From Pseudomonadota bacterium (GTDB lineage Bacteria > Pseudomonadota > Alphaproteobacteria > Sphingomonadales > Sphingomonadaceae): 63,721 nucleotides of DNA. Positions 44,655-52,672 of the stretch are shown here, one piece after another. The first letter of the stretch is position 1; each line of letters opens with the position of its first letter. Position numbers and translations under genes: made by a program. The DNA lies in NCBI GenBank assembly GCA_963205265.1, contig CAUJJI010000046.1:1-63721 (forward strand), in the 5' to 3' direction. The notes under the pieces are model-generated. The model saw only the letters and a list, made by a program, of their open reading frames with translations. It was not told the DNA's origin and did no database searches.

Positions 44655-44669
44655 ATTGGTCAGGCCAAT
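44655..44669. promoter_or_regulatory. Operator-like site E (ATTGGTCAGGCCAAT) over the gntR start
   Basis: A near-perfect palindrome, ATTGG-TCAGG-CCAAT, in the 90-base manD/gntR divergent gap. It overlaps the first candidate ATG of gntR (44668). It resembles the ATTGG/CCAAT arms of the Escherichia coli UxuR/ExuR operator, with one extra base between the arms. A regulator bound here could control both operons and its own gene. Confidence 0.7.
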
Positions 44670-45438
44670 GGATCGTGAAATGCAGTCTCCTGCCCCAAAA
44701 TCGAACGATCGCCTTTATCAGGATGTCGCGCGCAAGCTGATGGCGGAACTCGCGGCGGGCAAATATGCCGTCGGCAGCCGGCTGCCGGCCGAGCGGGAAC
44801 TGGTGCAGCAGTTCAACGTCAGCCGCCCGACCGTGCGAGAGGCCATCATTACGCTGGAAGTCCAGGGGCTGGTGGAAGTGCGGATCGGCTCGGGCGCCTA
44901 TGTCATCCGCCTGCCGGGCAGGAGCGACATACCCGGTTTCAATATCAGCGCCTTCGAACTGACCGAGGCGCGGCTGCTGTTCGAAGGAGAGGCAGCCGCT
45001 CTCGCTGCGACGCAGATCTCGGACGGCGAACTGGCCGAGATCGAGGCGCTGGTCGGCGAAATCGCCAGGGAGAACCAGGACCCCAAAGGCACCGACAAGG
45101 CCGACCGCGCATTTCACCTCGCCATCGCCAAGGCGACACGGAACCAGGCGATCGCGGATTCCATCGAGCATCTATGGAACCTGCGCTATACGTCTCCCGA
45201 GGCGGCGCTGCTTCACGAGAAAGCGCGTACGGCCAATGTCAAGCCGGTCGTGGAAGAACACAGTGCCGTCCTGGACGCCTTGCGGGCCCGCGACGCGAAT
45301 GCGGCCCGTTCCGCGATGCGTACCCACCTTGCCGCCGTGCTCGACAGCCTTCTCTTCGCCACCGAGGAGCGGGCGGTAGAAGAGGCTCGGCGCGCAGTCG
45401 CCGCAAAGCGGGCCCGCTATTCGCAGCCTGCCCGCTGA
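44668..45438 (+). CDS. GntR family regulator of the hexuronate genes (UxuR/ExuR-like)
   Basis: A 256-residue protein with an N-terminal winged helix (about 15-75; GSRLPAERELVQQFNVSRPTVREAIITLEVQGLVEVRIGSGAYV) and a C-terminal FCD ligand domain (about 100-230, with the DRAFHLAIAKATRNQ metal-binding type helix). Position first in gntR-uxaC-uxuB and divergent from manD fits a hexuronate-responsive repressor. The ATG at 44668 overlaps the operator; the ATG at 44680, with GGA seven bases upstream, is an equally good start. uxaC follows after 7 bases. Confidence 0.9.
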   Translation: MDREMQSPAPKSNDRLYQDVARKLMAELAAGKYAVGSRLPAERELVQQFNVSRPTVREAIITLEVQGLVEVRIGSGAYVIRLPGRSDIPGFNISAFELTEARLLFEGEAAALAATQISDGELAEIEALVGEIARENQDPKGTDKADRAFHLAIAKATRNQAIADSIEHLWNLRYTSPEAALLHEKARTANVKPVVEEHSAVLDALRARDANAARSAMRTHLAAVLDSLLFATEERAVEEARRAVAAKRARYSQPAR

Positions 45439-45445
45439 AGCATAG

Positions 45446-46846
45446 ATGCCCCGACCCCTGGTCCTTCAACCCGACAGGCTGCTGCCGTCGGACCCGACCA
45501 CACGGGCGATAGCGCGCGAGCTTTACGGCCAGGTCGCCGGCTTGCCCATCGTCAGCCCGCACGGCCATACCGACCCCTCCTGGTTTTCGGGCAATGCGGC
45601 TTTCGGCAATGCTACCGAACTGCTGCTCCTGCCCGATCACTATCTGTTTCGCATGCTGTACTCGCAGGGCGTGCCGCTCGAGACGCTGGGCATCGGCGGC
45701 GGCGGCGCCGATCCGCGCGCCGCGTGGCGAATCTTCGCCGAACACTACCACCTGTTCCGGGGGACCCCTTCGCGAATTTGGCTCGACTGGGTTTTCGCCG
45801 AGGTCTTTGGCATGAAATTCCGTCTGGAAGCCGGGACATCGGACTTCTACTTCGACACCATCACCGAGGCCTTGGCTACCGAGGCGTTCCTGCCGCGCGC
45901 ACTGTTCGACCGCTTCGGCATCGAGGTGATAGCGACGACGGAAAGCCCGCTCGACAGCCTCGACCATCACCGCGCGATCCAGGAGAGCGAGTGGCCCGGC
46001 AGGGTGATCACCGCCTATCGTCCCGACCCGGTGGTCGATCCGGAATTCCAGGGCTTCCAGGAAAATCTCCGGCATTTCTCCGACCTGACCGGCGAGGATT
46101 GCTTGTCGTGGCAAGGCTATCTGGCCGGGCACCGCAAGCGCCGTGCCTTCTTTGCCCGGATGGGCGCGACATCGACCGACCACGGCCACCCGACGGCGGC
46201 GACGGCGAACCTTCCGCCGAGCGAGGCTGAAAGCCTGTTCCGCAAGGTATCTTCGGGCGATTTCACTGCGGCCGAGGCGGAGCGGTTCCGGGCTCAGATG
46301 CTGACGGAGATGGCGGCAATGAGCATCGACGACGGTCTGGTGATGCAACTTCATCCCGGCTCGTTCCGCAACCACAATGCAGGCCTCTTCGCCAGGTTCG
46401 GCCGCGACAAGGGCGCGGACATTCCGATGCCGACTGAATATGTCCATGCCCTGAAGCCGCTGCTCGACCGGTTCGGCAACGAGCCGGGCCTTGCGATGAT
46501 CCTCTTCACGCTCGACGAAAGTACCTATGCGCGTGAACTCGCGCCGCTGGCCGGTCACTACCCGTGCCTCAAGCTGGGGCCGGCCTGGTGGTTTCACGAC
46601 AGCCCCGAAGGCATGCGCCGCTTCCGCCGCATGACGACCGAGACCGCCGGGTTCTACAACACCGTCGGCTTCAACGACGACACGCGCGCCTTTCTCTCGA
46701 TACCCGCGCGCCACGATCTGGCGAGACGCATCGACTGCGGTTTCCTCGCCGAGCTGGTGGCCGAACATCGGCTCGAAGACTGGGAAGCGGCCGAGCTGGC
46801 GGAAGATCTCGCCTATGGCTTCGTGAAGCGGGCCTACCGGCTGTGA
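45446..46846 (+). CDS. uxaC: Glucuronate isomerase
   Basis: Converts D-glucuronate to D-fructuronate (and galacturonate to tagaturonate). The 466-residue product has the usual length and amidohydrolase-like fold. Metal-binding His39 and His41 lie in SPHGHTDPSWF. Other landmarks are ATTESPLDSLDHH, MQLHPGSFRNHN and WWFHDSPEGMRRF. It starts 7 bases after gntR, and its stop overlaps the GTG of uxuB. This is the committed entry step for the sugar released by the GH79-like enzymes. Confidence 0.95.
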   Translation: MPRPLVLQPDRLLPSDPTTRAIARELYGQVAGLPIVSPHGHTDPSWFSGNAAFGNATELLLLPDHYLFRMLYSQGVPLETLGIGGGGADPRAAWRIFAEHYHLFRGTPSRIWLDWVFAEVFGMKFRLEAGTSDFYFDTITEALATEAFLPRALFDRFGIEVIATTESPLDSLDHHRAIQESEWPGRVITAYRPDPVVDPEFQGFQENLRHFSDLTGEDCLSWQGYLAGHRKRRAFFARMGATSTDHGHPTAATANLPPSEAESLFRKVSSGDFTAAEAERFRAQMLTEMAAMSIDDGLVMQLHPGSFRNHNAGLFARFGRDKGADIPMPTEYVHALKPLLDRFGNEPGLAMILFTLDESTYARELAPLAGHYPCLKLGPAWWFHDSPEGMRRFRRMTTETAGFYNTVGFNDDTRAFLSIPARHDLARRIDCGFLAELVAEHRLEDWEAAELAEDLAYGFVKRAYRL

Positions 46847-48225
46847 GGCTTTCGAGCACTACGATTGCCAGCCTTCCCCGACAGGTTTCGCGCTTCGAAT
46901 ACGATCGCGACGCTCAGGCCGTAGGCATCGTCCATTTCGGCATCGGTGCCTTTCATCGCGCCCACCAAGCCTGGTACACCGACCGGGCAATGGATGCCGG
47001 CGATCGCGGCTGGGCGATAACGGGGGTATCGCTGCGCTCGCCCGCAGTGGCGTCCCGGATGCTCCCCCAGGATTGCCTCTACAGCGTCACGGAGCGCTCC
47101 TCGGGAGCGGCTTCCGCGCGCATCGTCGGTTCGGTCCGCGACGTGCTGGTTGCGGAGGCGGAGCGGGAAGCGCTGGCGGCGCGGCTCGCAGCCCCCGGGA
47201 CGCGCATCGTCAGCTTCACGATCACCGAGAAGGGTTACTGCCGGGCGACCGACGGCTCGCTCGACCATGATCTTGCCGGCACGGGAACGATCTACCCCTT
47301 GCTCGCCGAGGGACTGCGTCGCCGCATGGCAGCGGGCGGCACCGGCCTGACTCTGCTATCCTGCGACAACCTTGCCGCCAACGGCCGGCAGCTCGCGCGA
47401 TTGCTGGGCGACTATTGCGAGCGGCACGACCCGGCGCTCGGCAGGTGGATAGCTGCCCGATGCAGCTTTCCCGCGACGATGGTCGATCGCATCGTCCCGG
47501 CTACGACGCCCGCGGACCTGGCCGGCGTCGAGCGCCTGATCGGCCTGCGCGATGAAGCCGCGGTCCTGACCGAACGGTTCAGCCAATGGGTGATCGAAGA
47601 CCGCTTCGCAGCGGGCAGGCCCCGCTGGCACGAGGTCGGCGCGCAACTGGTCGACGATGTCGCGAGCTATGAAACCGCCAAGCTCAGGATGCTCAACGGC
47701 GCCCATTCCGCCCTGGCCTACCTCGGGCTGGGTCGCGGCCATCGCTTCGTGCACGAGGCGATTGCCGATGCGGAGATCCTCGCCATCGTTCTGCGCATCA
47801 TGGTCGACGAGGCCGCTCCCAGCCTCGAGCCCGGACCGGGGCAGGACCTGGCGGGCTATGCCGAGACGCTCCTTGCCCGCTTCGCCAATGCGGACCTGCG
47901 TCACGAGCTGCGGCAGATCGCGATGGACGGCAGCCAGAAGATTCCCCAGCGATGGTTGGAGACATTGGCCTTCCATAAAGCCCGCGGAAACACCTGCCCG
48001 GGCCTACTCACCGCGATGGGCGCCTGGCTGGCGCACTTGCGCGGCGATCCCGCGCTCGTGTCCGACCCTTTCGCCGAGCAGGCGCGTGGCCTCTGGCAGG
48101 CGGCTGGAGAGGAGAGGTTTGCGGAGGCGATGTTCGGCGCGCAAGGGCCCTTCGCTGCGTCCTGCCCAGCCGACGCCTTCGACCTGCGGACGATCACAGC
48201 CGCGCTGCGGCAAATCGGTCGCTGA
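46843..48225 (+). CDS. uxuB: D-mannonate oxidoreductase (fructuronate reductase)
   Basis: Reduces D-fructuronate to D-mannonate with NADH. The 460-residue protein belongs to the polyol/mannitol dehydrogenase family: GIVHFGIGAFHRAHQAWYTD (about 29-48) is the cofactor region, and DNLAANGRQL and KLRMLNGAHSALAYLG hold the catalytic lysine region. The GTG at 46843 overlaps the uxaC stop (GTGA), showing translational coupling. UxaC, UxuB, ManD and KdgK together make a complete isomerase pathway to KDPG. Confidence 0.93.
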   Translation: MRLSSTTIASLPRQVSRFEYDRDAQAVGIVHFGIGAFHRAHQAWYTDRAMDAGDRGWAITGVSLRSPAVASRMLPQDCLYSVTERSSGAASARIVGSVRDVLVAEAEREALAARLAAPGTRIVSFTITEKGYCRATDGSLDHDLAGTGTIYPLLAEGLRRRMAAGGTGLTLLSCDNLAANGRQLARLLGDYCERHDPALGRWIAARCSFPATMVDRIVPATTPADLAGVERLIGLRDEAAVLTERFSQWVIEDRFAAGRPRWHEVGAQLVDDVASYETAKLRMLNGAHSALAYLGLGRGHRFVHEAIADAEILAIVLRIMVDEAAPSLEPGPGQDLAGYAETLLARFANADLRHELRQIAMDGSQKIPQRWLETLAFHKARGNTCPGLLTAMGAWLAHLRGDPALVSDPFAEQARGLWQAAGEERFAEAMFGAQGPFAASCPADAFDLRTITAALRQIGR

Positions 48226-48333
48226 TCGCTGCCTGCCGACTACGCCATTCGATAGGCTGGTGCGGACCGGAACAGCACGTTAGGGGATCCTATCGACCTT
48301 GGTCGGCCGTTGCATTTCATCAGAGGTAGTCCA

Positions 48334-49506
48334 ATGCCCTTAGGTCCCGAAGTTCTCGCCCTTGCCGATCGCATCGAGGCGTTCGTGCGCGAGGTTGTGG
48401 TGCCCTACGAAGCCGACCCGCGACGCGATCACCACGGCGCGCCGCTTGACGAGATGGTGTTCGAGATGCGCGACAAGGCGCGCGCTGCCGGCGTCCTCAC
48501 GCCTCACATCCGTCCCGACGGCACGCACCGCACGCAGCGCGAGACGGCCTTGCTGCTGATCCGTTCGGGCCTGTCGCCGCTGGGGCCGCTCGCCTGCAAC
48601 ACCAATGCGCCCGACGAGGGCAACATGTACCTGATCGGCCATGTCGGGACGCCCGAACTGAAGGAGCGTTTCCTCCGGAAGCTCCACGAGGGCCGGGCGC
48701 GTTCCGCCTTCCTGATGACCGAGCCGGCCGAATGGGGCGGCGCGGGGGCCGATCCATCGATGATGAAGACGACGTGCCGCCCGGACGGCAACCACTGGGT
48801 GGTGAACGGCCGCAAGTGCTTCATCACCGGCTACCAGGGCGCCGAGGTCGGCATCGTCATGGCCAGGGCCGAAGAGGGCGCCTGCATGTTCCTGGTCGAC
48901 CTGCCGGACCCGGCGATCCGCATCGACGAGATCCCCAACACGATCGACACTTCGATGCCGGGCAGCCACGCGACGCTGACGATCGAGAACCTGCGCATTC
49001 CCGCCGACCAGATGCTGGGCGCGGCGGGCGAAGGCTTCAAGTACGCGCAGGTCCGCCTCTCGCCGGCGCGGCTGTCGCACTGCATGCGCTGGCTCGGCGC
49101 CTGCATCCGCGCGCAGGAGATCGCCACCGACTACGCCTGCCGCCGCGAGGCCTTCGGCAAGCCGCTGATCGAGCACGAGGGCGTCGGCTTCAAGCTTGCC
49201 GAGAACCGCATCCTCATCAAGCAATGCGAACTGATGATCGACTGGTGCGCGAGCGTGCTCGACACCGCCTCGCTCGGGACGATCGAAAGCTCGATGGCCA
49301 AGGTTTCGGTGTCGGAAGCGCTGATGACGATCGCCGACAACTGCGTGCAGGTGATGGGCGGCATGGGCGTGACCGACAAGACCATCGTCGAACAGGTGTT
49401 CCGCGAGATCCGCGCTTTCCGCATCTACGACGGCCCCACCGAGGTCCACAAATGGAGCCTGGCCAAGAAGATCAAGCGCGACTGGAAGCAGGCGCAGGGG
49501 GCCTGA
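48334..49506 (+). CDS. Acyl-CoA dehydrogenase family protein (LvaC/ACAD11-like)
   Basis: A 390-residue FAD-dependent acyl-CoA dehydrogenase. It shows the FLMTEPAEWGGAGADPSMMKTT substrate/FAD region (about 130-150), CRREAFGKPLIEHEGV and the C-terminal QVMGGMGVTDKTIVEQVFREIRAFRIYDGPTEVH (about 345-380). The ATG at 48334 follows GAGGTAG. It is 2 bases before a kinase-like gene. This pair is fused as one protein in animal ACAD10/11 and is split as LvaA/LvaC in the levulinate pathway of Pseudomonas putida, where a 4-hydroxyacyl-CoA is phosphorylated and isomerised. A similar role here is inferred. Confidence 0.85.
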   Translation: MPLGPEVLALADRIEAFVREVVVPYEADPRRDHHGAPLDEMVFEMRDKARAAGVLTPHIRPDGTHRTQRETALLLIRSGLSPLGPLACNTNAPDEGNMYLIGHVGTPELKERFLRKLHEGRARSAFLMTEPAEWGGAGADPSMMKTTCRPDGNHWVVNGRKCFITGYQGAEVGIVMARAEEGACMFLVDLPDPAIRIDEIPNTIDTSMPGSHATLTIENLRIPADQMLGAAGEGFKYAQVRLSPARLSHCMRWLGACIRAQEIATDYACRREAFGKPLIEHEGVGFKLAENRILIKQCELMIDWCASVLDTASLGTIESSMAKVSVSEALMTIADNCVQVMGGMGVTDKTIVEQVFREIRAFRIYDGPTEVHKWSLAKKIKRDWKQAQGA

Positions 49507-49508
49507 TC

Positions 49509-50579
49509 ATGAGCAGCACCGACCTCGCCGCCGCCAACTCGGGAACGACGCCGGTACGCGAGGGATACCGCTTCGACGAAGCCGCGCTCGCCCGCTGGAT
49601 GCATGCCCATGTCGAGGACTTTGCCGACCCCCTCTCTGTCGAGCAGTTCAAGGGCGGGCAATCGAACCCGACCTACAAGCTGGTCACGCCTGGGCGCTCC
49701 TACGTGCTGCGCCGCAGGCCTCCCGGCAAGCTGCTGCCCGGAGCCCATGCCGTCGACCGCGAGGCGCGGGTGATGAGCGCGCTGGGCGAGGCCGGCTTCC
49801 CAGTCGCGCGAGTTTATGGCCTGTGCACCGACGAGGGGGTCATCGGCACAGACTTCTACGTCATGGCCATGGTCGATGGCCGCGTGTTCTGGGACGCGAC
49901 TTTCCCCGACGTCCCCGGACATGAGCGGCCGCGCTACCTCGATGCTATGAACGCGGCGATGGCGCAGTTGCACAGCCTCGATCCGGCCGCGATCGGCCTT
50001 GCCGACTTCGGCAAGCCGGGGAACTACTTCGCGCGGCAGATCGGCCGCTGGACGCGGCAGTACCTGGAAGACACCGAGGCCGGCCGCGATCCCGACATGG
50101 ATGCATTGGTCGAATGGCTGCCCGGCGCGATTCCGCCGGGCGACGAGACCAGCCTGATCCATGGCGACTTCCGCTGCGACAACATGATCTTCCACCCCAC
50201 CGAGCCGCGCATCATCGCCGTGCTCGACTGGGAGCTCTCGACGCTGGGGCACCCGCTCGCCGACTTCGCCAACCACGCGATGATGTACCGCATGCCGCCC
50301 GATATCGTGCCGGGTCTCGCCGGCGCCGACCTCGCCGCGCTGAACATCCCGTCGGAGCAAGACTACATCGCCGCCTACTGCGCCCGCACCGGGCGCGACG
50401 GCATCTCCGACTACCCGTTCTACCTCGCCTTCAACCTGTGGCGCCTCGCCGCCATCTTCCACGGCATCAAAGGTCGGGTGATCCGCGGCACCGCCGCCAA
50501 CGCCCAGGCACAGGAACGCGCCAAGGCATTCCCCAGGCTAGCCAGGCTGGCGCGTCAGGCCATGAAGGAGTGTGCCTGA
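49509..50579 (+). CDS. Aminoglycoside-phosphotransferase-fold kinase (LvaA/ACAD10-11 N-domain-like)
   Basis: A 356-residue cytosolic protein with a kinase-like fold. The nucleotide loop region is EQFKGGQSNPTYKLV (about 39-53), the catalytic loop is LIHGDFRCDNMIFHP (about 217-231), and the metal-binding motif is VLDWELSTLGHPLADFANH (about 238-256). Proteins of this branch act on small acyl-CoA substrates, not on antibiotics. It is co-translated with the acyl-CoA dehydrogenase. The open frame extends far upstream inside that gene, but the ATG at 49509 gives the conserved N-terminus. Confidence 0.88.
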   Translation: MSSTDLAAANSGTTPVREGYRFDEAALARWMHAHVEDFADPLSVEQFKGGQSNPTYKLVTPGRSYVLRRRPPGKLLPGAHAVDREARVMSALGEAGFPVARVYGLCTDEGVIGTDFYVMAMVDGRVFWDATFPDVPGHERPRYLDAMNAAMAQLHSLDPAAIGLADFGKPGNYFARQIGRWTRQYLEDTEAGRDPDMDALVEWLPGAIPPGDETSLIHGDFRCDNMIFHPTEPRIIAVLDWELSTLGHPLADFANHAMMYRMPPDIVPGLAGADLAALNIPSEQDYIAAYCARTGRDGISDYPFYLAFNLWRLAAIFHGIKGRVIRGTAANAQAQERAKAFPRLARLARQAMKECA

Positions 50580-50954
50580 ACCGACCGGCACAAGGCCGCG
50601 CGCTTCAGGATATCGCACCGGCATCCTTGTCGCTGGTGCGGTAGTGGGTGGTCAGCGGGCTCGCCGCGGCATCGCTGTCGGCTGCCTTCGAGAACCTCGG
50701 TCAACTACCGTCCTTCCGCTACCAGCAATGGGGCCGAGGCGTCCCCGCCCATCCGAAGCGCACTCGCCAATCTCCCCTTACCGGTAAACTGGCAAGACAG
50801 TTAGGTCCCGCCGCCGTCGCACGCCGCCGCGTGGGCAGGGCTAGTCAAAAATCCAGTATGCGCGGCGGCCGGTTCGATGCACCTGAGCTGCCGCAGGGAG
50901 GCGGGCCACCGGCAACAGGCCGGCCGCTGCCGCATCGAGATTGGGGGAGCGACG
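50580..50954. other. Noncoding stretch before the truncated PQQ dehydrogenase
   Basis: I see no gene or known element in these 375 bases. A ribosome-binding site (TTGGGGGAGCG) precedes the ATG at 50955. Confidence 0.4.
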
Positions 50955-52532
50955 ATGCCCGGATTCACAACGACATTTTCCGGCACGAGCGCGCTGGCCC
51001 TCGCCCTCGCTCTGTCGCTGACGGCCTGTTCCCCCGGCCGCGCCGGAAGCGACTGGCCGGACTATGATGGTCCGCAGGCGGATCACTTCAGCCCCCTTGC
51101 CGACATCGACGCCGAAAGCGTCGTCCGCCTCGGCCTGGCGTGGCACCACGACATCGAAGTCGGCCCGAGCAGCCTTTCCGCTCCCGTCGCAGTCGGCGGA
51201 GTGCTCTACTTCGTCGCCGGTCATTCGGTCGTTCACGCGCTCGACGCCGCCACCGGCAAGGTGCTGTGGCGCCACGATCCCGAGGCATGGCGCCTTGCCG
51301 GCAAGCGGATGCGCGGGTCATGGGGCAGCCGCGGGCTGGCATGGGCCAACGGCCGCATATTCATCGGCACCACCGACGGCCGCCTTGTCGCCCTCGATGC
51401 CAGGACCGGCGCACCCGCCTGGAGCGTGCAGACGCTCGAGAAAGGCGACGGGCGCTACATCACGGGCGCGCCCTGGGTGTTCGACGGCAAAGTCCTGATC
51501 GGCCACGGCGGCGCCGACTTTGCCCCGGTGCGCGGCTATGTCACCGCCTACGACCAGCGCACCGGCAAGCGCTTGTGGCGTTTCCACACCGTGCCCGGCA
51601 ACCCCGCCGACGGCTTCGAGAACGAGGCCATGCGGATGGCCGCGAAGACCTGGACGGGCGAGTGGTGGAAGTTCGGCGGCGGCGGCACGGTGTGGAACGC
51701 CATGGCCTACGATCCCGTGTTTCGCCGCGTCTATATCGGCACCGGCAACGGCGCGCCGTGGAACCGCAAGATCCGCTCGCCCGGCGGCGGCGACAACCTG
51801 TTCGTCTGCTCGATCGTTGCGCTCGACGCGGATACCGGCGCCTATGTCTGGCACTATCAGGTGAACCCGGGCGAGACCTGGGACTACAACGCGGCGATGG
51901 ACATCGAGCTTGCCGAAATCGAGGTCGCTGGCCGTCGCCGCCCGGTGATCCTCCATGCCCCGAAGAACGGCTTTTTCTATGTCATCGACCGCGAGAACGG
52001 CAAGCTGATCTCCGCCGAGCCCTTCGCGCGGGTCAACTGGGCGCGCCGCATCGACCGCGCGACGGGTCGCCCCGTCGAGAACCCCCTGGCGCGCTATCCC
52101 GGCGGCCAGGCCGCGATCGTCGCGCCGTCGGGCTCGGGCGCGCACAGCATCGAGGCGATGTCGTACAATCCCCGCGCCGGTCTGGCCTTCATCCCGGCGC
52201 AGGACACGGAAAGCATCTACGCCGACCCGGCCGACGCCACCGGCTGGCGCTTCGAGGAAGGGCAGCCGCTCAACACCGGCGTCGCGCCCCCGCCGACGGG
52301 CATGACGAGTCGCCGCTTCGCCGTCTCGGTCCAGTACGGCCACCCTCAAACCGAGTTCAGCAAGTCTGATCGACAGAGCTCGGCCGATGCCCGAGCCGCC
52401 TCCCGTGACCACAGCAACATTACCAGGAGAAAAGGGCGAGCACATCATGCCTCTGTCCGCAAAAAATGGTGCTGTCCTCTAGAGAGCGACTTGTCTACTG
52501 CTCAGCCGACCGCCGCGCTGCTTTCGAACTAA
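50955..52532 (+). pseudogene. PQQ-dependent alcohol dehydrogenase, 3' truncated
   Basis: The first 450 residues are a normal quinoprotein dehydrogenase: a lipoprotein-like signal (LSLTACSPG), PQQ propeller blades such as VHALDAATGKVLWRHDPE and GYVTAYDQRTGKRLWRFHTVPG, and the active-site region NPGETWDYNAAMDIEL. Homology stops at about base 52310 (NTGVAPPPTG). The remaining 74 codons are unrelated because they run antisense through an SDR fragment and noncoding sequence. The full enzyme would be about 700 residues with a C-terminal cytochrome c domain. Loss of the last propeller blades and the haem domain makes activity unlikely. Confidence 0.82.
52311..52448 (-). pseudogene. 5' fragment of a short-chain dehydrogenase gene
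   Basis: On the minus strand 46 codons read as the N-terminus of an SDR enzyme: VAVVTGGGSGIGRALSIRLA with the TGxxxGIG cofactor motif, then LRVAVLDRDGEAA. Similarity ends exactly where the PQQ dehydrogenase homology ends, so the two genes are fused head-on at about 52310. The rest of the SDR is missing. Confidence 0.7.
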
Positions 52533-52585
52533 AGCCATGAATGTCAGTCGATTGCAAACTGGTGATATGACTAGTCTGGCTGAGA

Positions 52586-52672
52586 TCATGGAAACCGGCC
52601 CGGAATGCAGGGCTTGATGCCCTTTTGCTCGAGCGCGTCCCCGAACCACGCGATATTTGCGAGATCCGGCCG
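52586..52672 (-). mobile_element. Remnant of an IS5-type transposase
   Basis: A 28-codon minus-strand frame ends in a stop and reads IAWFGDALEQKGIKPCIPGR. This is the conserved segment following the second catalytic Asp in IS5-family transposases (usual form YDADWFRxALxxKGIxPCIPxR). No inverted repeats or further transposase sequence are recognisable. It marks a past insertion and deletion at this locus. Confidence 0.6.

Noticed and set aside
48299..48313. TTGGTCGGCCGTTG, resembling the shared operator before the acyl-CoA dehydrogenase gene
   Set aside because: The centre lacks a base and the right arm does not match; treated as chance.
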